A DNA stretch of 13,818 bases from Clostridia bacterium (GTDB lineage Bacteria; Bacillota; Clostridia; Christensenellales; DTU072). The DNA lies in the NCBI GenBank assembly GCA_028703745.1, contig JAQVME010000013.1:1-13818 (forward strand), in the 5' to 3' direction. Shown here in pieces: positions 1 through 6,873 of the stretch (the first letter of the stretch is position 1; the number at the start of each line of letters is the position of its first letter). A model generated the notes under the pieces. The model had not been told where the DNA came from, searched no databases, and saw only the letters and a program-made list of their open reading frames with translations. The position numbers and the translations under genes are program-made.

Positions 1-691
1 AAACAAGTTTGCCGCTTATGGCGAGGGACAGTATCTTTGATTTTGCAGCGGTAACAGCGGTAAAAAGACTGCTTTTGGCGGTTTCAATATCACCTATGAT
101 TGCCATGGCGGTTTCGACAGCACTAACTATACGATATTGCTCCGCAAGCGGTGGGAGTGGAAAATAAATCTTTCGCAGTGCTTCGAGTCCGACAGTTTTT
201 TGAGCAATGCCGGTCGCTTTCTCATCGCATTGCCACTTTACCAAGCTTGATGACAAAAAGATTTTCAAAAACCTACCGTCGACAATACAGGGTTTTATCA
301 ATCCTATATGTCGTTGAAAACAAAACTTTTCATCTGTATTTACAAATATCGGAACACCGTATGAGCCAGTAACAGTAAAAAGAACATCGCCTCTTCGAGC
401 AGTCCGTGTCCATGCCAGTTTTTCGTAATAATCATGCGGAACATATCGGGCGTTATTGAATGATACTTCTCCCGCAACGACATCGGAAATCACAAGAAAT
501 GGTATGCCGTTTTTTGCTTTGGGCGGAGGTTGATGGTCGCCGTCGGAAACGCTTATTGAAACAGCTTCCACCTCAGTCCATTCCCACCCAGTCGACAACT
601 CGCCATAATGCGATTTATCGGAAGAAAAAATATTATTTTCACAAATCTGTGAAATGGTATCACAAATGATTGACAAGGGCTTTGAAACCTG
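1..691 (-). CDS. hsdS: Type I restriction-modification specificity subunit HsdS, C-terminal half, partial
   Basis: Reading the minus strand, a frame stays open from 691 down to 1 and leaves the window. It encodes a typical HsdS target-recognition domain. A linker SDKSHYGELSTGWEW (about 626-582) leads into ISDGDHQPPPKAKNGIPF, then RRGDVLFTVTGSYG. The conserved region PLPPLAEQYRIVSAV (160-116) follows, and then the helix ending AKSKILSLAISGKLV at the left edge. HsdS gives the DNA sequence specificity of a type I restriction-modification complex with HsdR and HsdM. Full-length HsdS normally has two target-recognition domains. Here the frame meets a stop (692-694) just before the linker and no ATG occurs in it; only TTG (674-676) or internal GTGs are possible starts, without a good ribosome binding site. 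The gene is therefore probably 5'-truncated, a half-size variant or a silent cassette. Family identity is secure; expression is doubtful. No hsdM or hsdR lies in the window. Confidence 0.88.
637..654. promoter_or_regulatory. 18-bp palindrome, candidate operator upstream of the CBASS operon
   Basis: TTTCACA-AATC-TGTGAAA is a perfect 7-bp inverted repeat around 4 bases, ending 15 bp before the -35 box of the capH promoter. A further half-site-like TCACAAATGA (660-669) abuts that box. The placement suits binding by the XRE regulator encoded just downstream. That it is the CapH operator is inference. It also lies inside the hsdS reading frame on the other strand. Confidence 0.4.
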
Positions 692-698
692 TTAATAA
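670..698 (+). promoter_or_regulatory. Likely sigma-70-type promoter for the capH-capP-CBASS operon
   Basis: A perfect -35 box TTGACA (670-675) is followed after 17 bases by TAATAA (693-698), a moderate -10 box. The capH start lies 33 bp further on, with a GAGGAGAG ribosome binding site at about 718-725. No other obvious promoter is visible before the CBASS genes, whose close spacing suggests that this one drives the whole operon. Confidence 0.55.
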
Positions 699-731
699 AT
701 AGGCGTAATCCATAAAAGAGGAGAGTTTTAT

Positions 732-1094
732 ATGTTATCTGAATACGGAAAAATACTGCGCAAGGTTAGAATCGATAGCGGTGAGTTGCTAAATGATATG
801 GCGGTGAAACTTGGTGTTTCGCCCGCGTTACTCTCTTATATTGAAAACGGCAAGCGGGAGATACCGCAGGGCTTAACGGAAACGGCAATAACTCGCTATA
901 ACTTAGCGAGCGGTTTAGCCGAACAGTTGAGAGCGGCGGAAACACAGAGCAAAAAAATGGTCAAAGTAGAGTTGTCTCCGTCCGTCAGCGTTGAGAAGCG
1001 TCAAACAGCGTTGTTGTTCGCACGGACTTTTAACAATATGAATGACGATGTTTTGGCAAAAATTCGAGTATTGTTGGAGGGCGAAGATGGTTAA
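732..1094 (+). CDS. capH: XRE-family HTH transcriptional regulator, CapH-like CBASS repressor
   Basis: This is a 120-residue protein with an N-terminal XRE/Cro helix-turn-helix. It has YGKILRKVRIDSG (residues 5-17), then LGVSPALLSYIENGKREIP (27-45), whose LS.IENGKR pattern is the standard recognition helix. The C-terminal part is charged and helical and could dimerise or carry a cleavage site. A GAGGAGAG ribosome binding site precedes the ATG. Its last 8 bases overlap the next gene, an HExxH peptidase, so the two are probably translationally coupled. In described CBASS operons a CapH repressor is paired with a CapP peptidase that cleaves it when activated and derepresses the operon. The CapH name rests on this context rather than on a recognisable CapH-specific motif. 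A generic XRE regulator of an ImmA/ImmR-like pair is the alternative reading. Confidence 0.85.
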   Translation: MLSEYGKILRKVRIDSGELLNDMAVKLGVSPALLSYIENGKREIPQGLTETAITRYNLASGLAEQLRAAETQSKKMVKVELSPSVSVEKRQTALLFARTFNNMNDDVLAKIRVLLEGEDG

Positions 1095-1614
1095 AAAGTT
1101 TAGAGCAAGCCCACTGTCCAATGTTGCAATTTGTGACATCGCTCAACAGTTCAGAAAAATGCTTGGAGTGAAACCCGATGCGCCTATTGATATTCTGAAA
1201 GTTTTAGAAATTGCGATGCCGATTTTGGACACAGATTTTAATTACAGCGTGAGGGAAAAAGAGGACATGGAGGTCGATGCACACGCATATACCGACCCTG
1301 ACAACAGCGAGATAGTTATTCTCAATGATATTTATGACAGGGCTGTTGAAGGGCGCGGACGCGACCGAATGACCATCGCGCACGAGATTGGGCATTACCT
1401 TTTGCATAACAAGCAGATGTGCGTACTTACAAGGGTCTTTGACGGCGAGTCCGTGAAAACTTACGAGGACCCCGAGTGGCAGGCGGATGCATTCGCAGGT
1501 GAGTTTTTGTGTCCCGCCGCCGCAACAAGCGGCTTAACGATTGATGAAATCGTTGCAAAATTCGGCGTATCAACGGTTGCCGCAAAAAATCAAAAGAGGA
1601 AAGGGGGAGAGTAA
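1087..1614 (+). CDS. capP: ImmA/IrrE-family zinc metallopeptidase, CapP-like
   Basis: This 175-residue protein has the ImmA/IrrE (DUF955) zinc peptidase signature. HEIGH (residues 99-103) lies within MTIAHEIGHYLLH. About 27 residues later comes EWQADAFAGEFLCP (130-143), in which E130 is the probable third zinc ligand, in the family's usual E..A..FA pattern. The ATG at 1087 is chosen because a GGAGG (1076-1080) sits at the right distance. A longer frame from 1042 lacks such support and overlaps capH deeply. ImmA-like peptidases inactivate a partner XRE repressor by cleavage. In CBASS operons the equivalent is CapP acting on CapH, reported to be activated by single-stranded DNA. Adjacent position and gene overlap support that partnership here. 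The protein is cytoplasmic, with no signal peptide or membrane segment. Confidence 0.87.
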   Translation: MVKKFRASPLSNVAICDIAQQFRKMLGVKPDAPIDILKVLEIAMPILDTDFNYSVREKEDMEVDAHAYTDPDNSEIVILNDIYDRAVEGRGRDRMTIAHEIGHYLLHNKQMCVLTRVFDGESVKTYEDPEWQADAFAGEFLCPAAATSGLTIDEIVAKFGVSTVAAKNQKRKGGE

Positions 1615-1700
1615 TGAACAATTATAAAATGTGGTTAACAAGCGTAAGAAAAAGGGAGAAGTGTGTATGGCAAACGCAAGTATCGCTGCGCGAAATTTAG
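1614..1700 (+). CDS. Possible 28-residue small ORF overlapping the cap4 start
   Basis: An ATG overlaps the last base of the capP stop (TAATG) and is preceded by the purine-rich AAAGGGGGAG, a plausible ribosome binding site. The frame gives a basic peptide starting MNNYKMWLTSVRKKREK and stops at 1698-1700, inside cap4 in another frame. It could be a leader ORF that couples capP and cap4 translation, or chance. I recognise no family. Confidence 0.25.
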   Translation: MNNYKMWLTSVRKREKCVWQTQVSLREI

Positions 1701-3139
1701 GTGACGATTATCAGGTATATTATTTTTGGCAGAATGCCATAAGGATGTTGTCTAATGATTTAATTTTAGCCGTTTCCTATGAGGAAGGGGATGTCTTGCC
1801 GTTTGATGATGTGACGGTATTTTATTCGCAACAAATTAAAAACGAGTACACCGATACATATTACGATAGGGATTTTTATCAGTGTAAATTTAAGGTTAAT
1901 GCCAGCTCATTGAAGTGGGAGGATTTAATTGACCCTGACTATTACGGGAATAAAGAGTCGCTTTTTCAGAGGGCATACAATCTATGTAAAAAACAGCCGG
2001 ATGGTAATTTTCGTTTAGCTTTATGTACCTCAATCACTTTTGATAATGGAGATACTCTTCGCAGTTATTTGAAGATGGCTGAGAACGGATTGGATGTGGA
2101 CTCCATGTTTTCTGCGACGGATAAAAAAACGAGGGCAATGCTCAAAACAATAAAAAGTCATTTGGGTAATATTACAGACGATGAGTTGAAAGCACTTCTT
2201 TCACATTTTAGATTTTTTGTGGGGAGGTCTTTGCACGATATAAAAGGAATTCTTAATGACTATTGTGCGATGGCGGGAGTTGAGTATGATCTTTCAACAG
2301 ATGCAGAATTTTGGACATCAATTATCAAACGGTGTAATCTTCGCAAACAAACGAGCCACGATAAAGCATCTATTCGGACGATTTGTGTCAATGAAAACCT
2401 TTTTCGCCCTGATAGAGTAGACATAGGAATCATTGGAATCGGCAGGAGTGATGATAGAACTGAAAGAATAAAGACGTTTGGAGTGAATGGCTTAGACCTG
2501 TCAAAATATTTCGTTGACAGAAAGCTTGCCCCTGCGGTCACTTGGGCAGAAGTAATTTCGGATACGAAATCCTTTGTCTCAAGCCAAATCAAGCACGGTC
2601 AGAGTTATAATTTAACTGTGGCCGGGATATTCTCAACGGCATTTATGTTAGGCAAGATTATGGGTTTCAAAAACGGAGATATCGCCTTGCGTAATAGGAA
2701 TGGGCTATGGGTCAAAAGTCTTGCAATTAAAAGTGACATCATTTATACAGACGAAGTTTGTTATTCTGATATGGTTAATGATACTGCCGATGACGTGGTG
2801 CTTAGCATTTCCGTGGCGCAAAATTCAATTTTTTCGGATGTAAAGGATTGTTTTACCGGAACGCTTACAGCACCGCATATTATCAATATACATCGAGCAA
2901 TGGATGACATAACCAATAATGCAGTATGGGATTTTGCCAACGATTGTCATAATACGGTGTTGGAGTTTCTTAAAAGGAAAAAACCTAAGAACATTCATTT
3001 ATTCTATCGAGGACCCGCTGAGTTGATGTTTATCTTAGGTCAATATGCTAACGAATGGGGCGAATGTCAAATTTATGATTTTGACTTTGGTGCAGCTTCG
3101 ATTGGCGAAAAAAAATATTACAAAGGGATTAAAATTTAG
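1667..3139 (+). CDS. cap4: CBASS effector Cap4-like: N-terminal nuclease (DUF4297-type) fused to a SAVED sensor domain
   Basis: From the ATG at 1667 (GGGAG at 1654-1658 is its ribosome binding site) the protein has 490 residues. An in-frame GTG at 1631 would add 12 basic residues and is less likely. The N-terminus shows the DUF4297/Cap4 nuclease pattern: LGDDYQVYYFWQNAI (11-25), acidic FDDVTVFY (46-53), then QCK (72-74), a PD-(D/E)xK-like core of the D...QxK type. The C-terminus carries a SAVED domain ending IHLFYRGPAELMFILGQYAN, followed by the YDFDF strand. SAVED domains bind cyclic oligonucleotides, and in Cap4 ligand binding drives oligomerisation and double-stranded DNA cleavage, killing or arresting the infected cell. 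It sits directly upstream of the CD-NTase. The SAVED call is firm; the nuclease call rests on motif order. Sampled GC here is near 40%. Confidence 0.87.
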   Translation: MANASIAARNLGDDYQVYYFWQNAIRMLSNDLILAVSYEEGDVLPFDDVTVFYSQQIKNEYTDTYYDRDFYQCKFKVNASSLKWEDLIDPDYYGNKESLFQRAYNLCKKQPDGNFRLALCTSITFDNGDTLRSYLKMAENGLDVDSMFSATDKKTRAMLKTIKSHLGNITDDELKALLSHFRFFVGRSLHDIKGILNDYCAMAGVEYDLSTDAEFWTSIIKRCNLRKQTSHDKASIRTICVNENLFRPDRVDIGIIGIGRSDDRTERIKTFGVNGLDLSKYFVDRKLAPAVTWAEVISDTKSFVSSQIKHGQSYNLTVAGIFSTAFMLGKIMGFKNGDIALRNRNGLWVKSLAIKSDIIYTDEVCYSDMVNDTADDVVLSISVAQNSIFSDVKDCFTGTLTAPHIINIHRAMDDITNNAVWDFANDCHNTVLEFLKRKKPKNIHLFYRGPAELMFILGQYANEWGECQIYDFDFGAASIGEKKYYKGIKI

Positions 3140-3153
3140 GAGGTATTTATCTT

Positions 3154-4218
3154 ATGGAATGTCCGGGAAAATTTAGAGATTTTATTAGCAATATCGCTTT
3201 GTCAGATACTGCAAAGCAAAATCTCAAGACGGCATACAAAACACTGAAGTCAAGATTGCACGAGGATGCTATTATTTCAGGCAGCGTCGTGACATCATTT
3301 TTGCAGGGTAGTTTTGCAAGACAAACGGGCGTGAAGCCAATCAACAGGGATGATAAGCCTGATGTTGATTTAATCGTTGTGACGAATTTTGACCCTGCTA
3401 AGGTGACAGCAACACAAGCCTTAAACAGATTTATTCCGTTTCTTGAAAAATATTACAAAGATAAGTGGCGGATGCAAGGGCGTTCAATTGGCATTGAGAT
3501 GTCAAATTGTTGCATTGACCTTGTTCCTACGGCGTTACCTTCAAGTGGAACGGCAAGAATTTTGGCAGAAGCGTTTTCGGCAGCGAATGAGGACAAGCGC
3601 GACATTTTTAAGGTTAAAGCAAGTTATGAAGCAATTATTAGAGCTGCAAATAAAGATGAAGCTTGGAAAACAGAGCCTTTGTTAATCCCCGATAGAGAAC
3701 AAAAGGTTTGGCAAAAAACGCATCCGCTCGCTCAAATAGCATGGACTGAGAATAAAAATGGTTTAACGGACGGGCATTATAAGAGAGTTGTAAAAGCCTT
3801 AAAGTGGTGGAAAAAGAAATTTGTTGCCGGCGCGGATAGTGTGAAAAGTTATCCTCTTGAGCATTTTATTGGGAATAATTGCCCAAATCTTGGGTCTATA
3901 TCGTTGGCTGAGTATATTGTGAGAACGCTGCTTTCAATATCGCAACATACCAGTAAGCCATATCAAGCAGATAGGGGCGTTCCAGAGCATGATGTATTTA
4001 AGCGGGTAACAGAATCGGATTTCACCAAGTTTGTTGCAGCAGCAAAGCAAGCATATCTTAAAGCAAAATCAGCTTTTAACGAACCTGCGCAATACGAGAG
4101 TTCTGTAAAATGGCAAGAATTGTTTGGTTCAGAGTTCCCGTTGTACGAGAAGCCGACGCCGACATTTACTAAGCGCGATGAACCGTCGTCACCGACAAAT
4201 CCGAACAGGTATGCTTAG
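3154..4218 (+). CDS. cdnD: CBASS CD-NTase (cGAS/DncV-like cyclic oligonucleotide synthase), probably clade D
   Basis: This 354-residue nucleotidyltransferase has a strong AGGAGG ribosome binding site overlapping the cap4 stop. The active site is intact: GSFARQT (52-58), the DVD pair (D70 and D72) in DKPDVDLIVV, and the third acid D122 in CCIDLVP. The later LLIPDREQKVWQKTHP and VVKALKWWKKK segments are typical of SMODS-type CD-NTases. Such enzymes sense phage infection and make cyclic di- or trinucleotides. The product would bind the SAVED domain of the gene just upstream; which nucleotide is made cannot be read from sequence. The protein ends in a Pro/Ser/Thr-rich, probably flexible tail ...SPTNPNRYA with a terminal alanine, as expected for a Cap2 conjugation substrate. 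The clade assignment (D rather than C) is inference from the Cap4/SAVED partner. Confidence 0.9.
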   Translation: MECPGKFRDFISNIALSDTAKQNLKTAYKTLKSRLHEDAIISGSVVTSFLQGSFARQTGVKPINRDDKPDVDLIVVTNFDPAKVTATQALNRFIPFLEKYYKDKWRMQGRSIGIEMSNCCIDLVPTALPSSGTARILAEAFSAANEDKRDIFKVKASYEAIIRAANKDEAWKTEPLLIPDREQKVWQKTHPLAQIAWTENKNGLTDGHYKRVVKALKWWKKKFVAGADSVKSYPLEHFIGNNCPNLGSISLAEYIVRTLLSISQHTSKPYQADRGVPEHDVFKRVTESDFTKFVAAAKQAYLKAKSAFNEPAQYESSVKWQELFGSEFPLYEKPTPTFTKRDEPSSPTNPNRYA

Positions 4219-4226
4219 AGGAAAAG

Positions 4227-5957
4227 ATGAACGAAGGCGAAGTTAGAAATGCGCGTTCTGCCATAGATTATTTTTCGGAATACAAAATTCTTGAGGATGT
4301 TTCTAAGGATGGAGACGCATATTATATGAAAGTGTCCATTGAAATCGCGGGAAAAAGTTCAGAATTTATTCCCGTGATTTCGCATTGGTATATCGAAATA
4401 CCAGAGGATTATCATATAAAATTTTTGCCTGCGAATGAAAATGGAATGATTGCGACATTCCAGCATCAGGAGTTTAATGGCGAGATACCCGATAAGCCGT
4501 TTCGCTCGGGATATCCTTGCTTGCACAAGCCCCTTCATGGGATAATTCAAAAATATGTTGTCGATGGAACTCCTTTTGAAAAGTTTTATAAGTATGCAGA
4601 ATTAATGCTTAGTTGGCTTAGAGATGCAGCCAATGACAACCTTGTGCAAGCCGGTCATCCGTACGAAGTTCCTACGGCGGATTTCTCGGAAGAATTTATT
4701 TTCAGAGGCTGTGACACTGAATTGTGGGGTTACTTTGATTATAAATGCGGTTTTGCAAGCGTTGATAAAATATATGATAAATATATTCTCGCAAGGTTTT
4801 GCGACACAAAGAGAGAAGAGTATAATTCACGGGTTTACTGGGGCGACATCGAAAGCAAATTTGAAAGAATAACAGATAGTGCAATTTGGATTAAGTTAAA
4901 AGGCTTTCCGATACAACAACCTTGGATGTATCCACAAACATGGGAAGATTTGTTTCGTATCTGCAAGGCACAGGGGATAGATGTTCTTGGGCAAATACTT
5001 AACCAGTTGGCAAATAGCAATTTTTCGCAAATAAGTTTTTTGCTTTTTGTTTTTCCGATACCAAAAAATCATGGAGAAGCCGCCAATACCTATTATTGGC
5101 TGATGTGTGACTTGCCTTCATTTGGCAGCCTTCCAAATGGGTTTAGACGCGACAACAAAGGAAGGTGTAATTATTATAAATTGAAACTAAGAGGGCGAAT
5201 TAAGTGGTTCAGACCTCGAAGTTGGGATAATGTAAATCTATTAGCGAGGGGCGCGATGCAGAAAGAAATACAAGACAGAAGAATAGTGATGATTGGGGTA
5301 GGCGCAATAGGTTCCGTTGTCGCAGAAGAATTGTCTCGAATGGGTGCAAGGTTCTTGACTATTTTTGATGGGGATACGTTTTCCGATGGCAATGTGGCTC
5401 GGCATACGCTCTCACTTGCTGCGTCTGGCAAAAATAAATCAACTGCGATAAAAAGCAAGCTTAGTGATAATAACCCAAGTATAGAGATAGTAAATAAAGG
5501 TTATTTGGATGAAAAAAATATTGATACTATTGAAAATGCTGATATTATTATTGATTGTTCCGCCGATAGTGAGGTGTTGAATCTACTTGCACAAAAACGA
5601 TTTGAGAAAAAGAAAGACTATTTTGTAGCGGCGGTATCTTATGGCGCAAAGGATTTGGTAGTCTATTCGGCAAGAAGGTACTATGTGGACAAGGATTTAT
5701 ACAATAGAGTATCCGCCCCACATTTTAATCTAAGAACAGAAAGTGTTACGCATGACAACATGATAATGGAAGGCGTGGGATGTTATCATCCCGTTTTTCC
5801 CGCACGTTGCGATGATATATACTTATTTGCATCGATTCTTGTGAAATATATTCTTTCCGAGTTAAGCAGTGGTACTGTAAGAGAACGCATTGTAAAATAC
5901 ACGATTAGTGATGACATTAGCGTAAAGCGAGATATACTGCATGAAGAAAAAATTTAG
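4227..5957 (+). CDS. cap2: Cap2: E2-E1 fusion ubiquitin-transfer-like enzyme of type II CBASS
   Basis: This is a 576-residue protein. Its N-terminal third is E2-like, with TFQHQEF (77-83) and GYPCLHKP (95-102), in which C98 is the probable E2 catalytic cysteine. The C-terminal part is a ThiF/E1 adenylation domain: IVMIGVGAIG (353-362) is the ATP-binding glycine loop, IFDGDTF (379-385) the following acidic strand, and NVARH (389-393) carries the conserved Arg. C519 in GVGCYHPVFPARCDD is the probable E1 cysteine. In type II CBASS, Cap2 adenylates the C-terminus of the CD-NTase and attaches it to cellular targets, raising second-messenger output. The start follows the CD-NTase stop by 8 bases with a GAGGAAAAG ribosome binding site. 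The last 17 bases overlap cap3. One sampled line is only about 33% GC. Length and domain order match the family. Confidence 0.92.
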   Translation: MNEGEVRNARSAIDYFSEYKILEDVSKDGDAYYMKVSIEIAGKSSEFIPVISHWYIEIPEDYHIKFLPANENGMIATFQHQEFNGEIPDKPFRSGYPCLHKPLHGIIQKYVVDGTPFEKFYKYAELMLSWLRDAANDNLVQAGHPYEVPTADFSEEFIFRGCDTELWGYFDYKCGFASVDKIYDKYILARFCDTKREEYNSRVYWGDIESKFERITDSAIWIKLKGFPIQQPWMYPQTWEDLFRICKAQGIDVLGQILNQLANSNFSQISFLLFVFPIPKNHGEAANTYYWLMCDLPSFGSLPNGFRRDNKGRCNYYKLKLRGRIKWFRPRSWDNVNLLARGAMQKEIQDRRIVMIGVGAIGSVVAEELSRMGARFLTIFDGDTFSDGNVARHTLSLAASGKNKSTAIKSKLSDNNPSIEIVNKGYLDEKNIDTIENADIIIDCSADSEVLNLLAQKRFEKKKDYFVAAVSYGAKDLVVYSARRYYVDKDLYNRVSAPHFNLRTESVTHDNMIMEGVGCYHPVFPARCDDIYLFASILVKYILSELSSGTVRERIVKYTISDDISVKRDILHEEKI

Positions 5958-6411
5958 CAACGGAAACTGGACAATAGAGTTTGACGATGACGAGTTTGTC
6001 AAAATCATTAGGAAGCACCTTAAAAGGGAGCGCACAGAAACAGGAGGCATACTGTGCGGCTATTATTCTAATGATTTTCGTACAGCGAAAGTAACAGAGG
6101 TGTGTCTTCCGACAAACGATTCCAAATTCGGAAGAGCTTCTTTTGTGAGAGGAACGCAGGGACTGTGTCTTTCTCTATCCAAAAAATGGCGCAAAGGCGT
6201 ATATTATCTTGGCGAATGGCACTTGCATCCTTTTGCTTCCCCGAACGCAAGCGGGCAAGACATAAAGCAAATCATTGAAAATTCGCAAGACAAAAACTTG
6301 AAATGCCCTGAACCCATCATGATAATTGCAGGAATGAAAGAAGAGGAGTATGTTTTCAAAACTTATGTTGTATTCAGTGGAGAAGCAGTTGAGTTGTTGG
6401 ACGAGGGATAG
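5941..6411 (+). CDS. cap3: Cap3: JAMM/JAB-family isopeptidase of type II CBASS
   Basis: This 156-residue protein has a complete JAMM zinc-protease motif: glutamate E34 in RTETGGILCG (31-40), then HLH (H94, H96) in GEWHLHPFASPNASGQD, with S104 and D107 completing HxH-x7-S-x2-D. Cap3 enzymes remove the CD-NTase from its conjugates and so oppose Cap2. The gene starts inside the end of cap2 (17-base overlap) without a strong ribosome binding site, so its translation is probably coupled to cap2. It is the last gene of the CBASS operon; a 98-bp gap follows. No terminator hairpin was seen after it. Confidence 0.92.
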   Translation: MKKKFSNGNWTIEFDDDEFVKIIRKHLKRERTETGGILCGYYSNDFRTAKVTEVCLPTNDSKFGRASFVRGTQGLCLSLSKKWRKGVYYLGEWHLHPFASPNASGQDIKQIIENSQDKNLKCPEPIMIIAGMKEEEYVFKTYVVFSGEAVELLDEG

Positions 6412-6509
6412 AGAACAACCTTGACAACTCGCAAAAATGTAAGCAGCACTCAAGGCGGTTGCGGTAGAGAACGAGCCGAACCCTGTAAAACTGAAATGGA
6501 ATTGTTAGC

Positions 6510-6866
6510 ATGATAACTCGAAACGAAGTGTTGGAACACATAAAAAATCAGTACGGCGCGGAACCTGACTACCCGTGGGTGCGGTCGCCAAACTACGCAA
6601 TACTTCGGCACAAAGGTAGCCGCAAGTGGTTTGCCGCAGTAATTGACATAACCGAGGACAAATTCGGCTTACCGTCAAAAAAGCCGATAGACTCAATGCT
6701 TCTAAAGTGCGACCCGTTGATGATAGGTTCGTTGAGGGCAGAGCAAGGGTTTTTTCCCGCCTACCACATGAACAAGGAGCATTGGATTTCGGTGCATTTG
6801 GAGCTTATTGATAGGCAAGAATTATTCGGGCTGATTGATTTGAGTTATCAGCTGACAAAGAAGTGA
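6510..6866 (+). CDS. MmcQ/YjbR (DUF419) family protein
   Basis: This 118-residue protein has the conserved pattern of the MmcQ/YjbR family: KWFAAVIDI (39-47), LLKCDPLMIGSLR (64-76) and PAYHMNKEHWISV (83-95). The compact fold is usually described as DNA-binding or CyaY-like, and members are stand-alone proteins of about this length without an established biochemical role. The ribosome binding site is weak (GGA about ten bases before the ATG). The next gene starts 7 bases after the stop, so the two form an operon. It is probably not part of the CBASS system: it is separated by a gap, and sampled GC is higher than in cap2. Confidence 0.85.
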   Translation: MITRNEVLEHIKNQYGAEPDYPWVRSPNYAILRHKGSRKWFAAVIDITEDKFGLPSKKPIDSMLLKCDPLMIGSLRAEQGFFPAYHMNKEHWISVHLELIDRQELFGLIDLSYQLTKK

Positions 6867-6873
6867 GGATACA

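Noticed and set aside
151..669. Plus-strand ORFs at 151-372 and 460-669
   Set aside because: They lie opposite a convincing HsdS frame on the minus strand and encode Arg/Gln-rich sequence without any recognisable pattern.
1042..1086. Upstream ATG extension of the ImmA/IrrE gene
   Set aside because: It would overlap capH by 53 bases with no ribosome binding site, and the added residues do not resemble the family. ATG 1087 has a well-placed GGAGG.
5174..5458. Minus-strand ORFs inside cap2 and the other CBASS genes
   Set aside because: They are shadows of strongly supported plus-strand genes and show no domain pattern or ribosome binding site.
6412..6509. Promoter in the gap after cap3 based on TTGACA at 6421
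   Set aside because: No acceptable -10 box lies 16-18 bp downstream.
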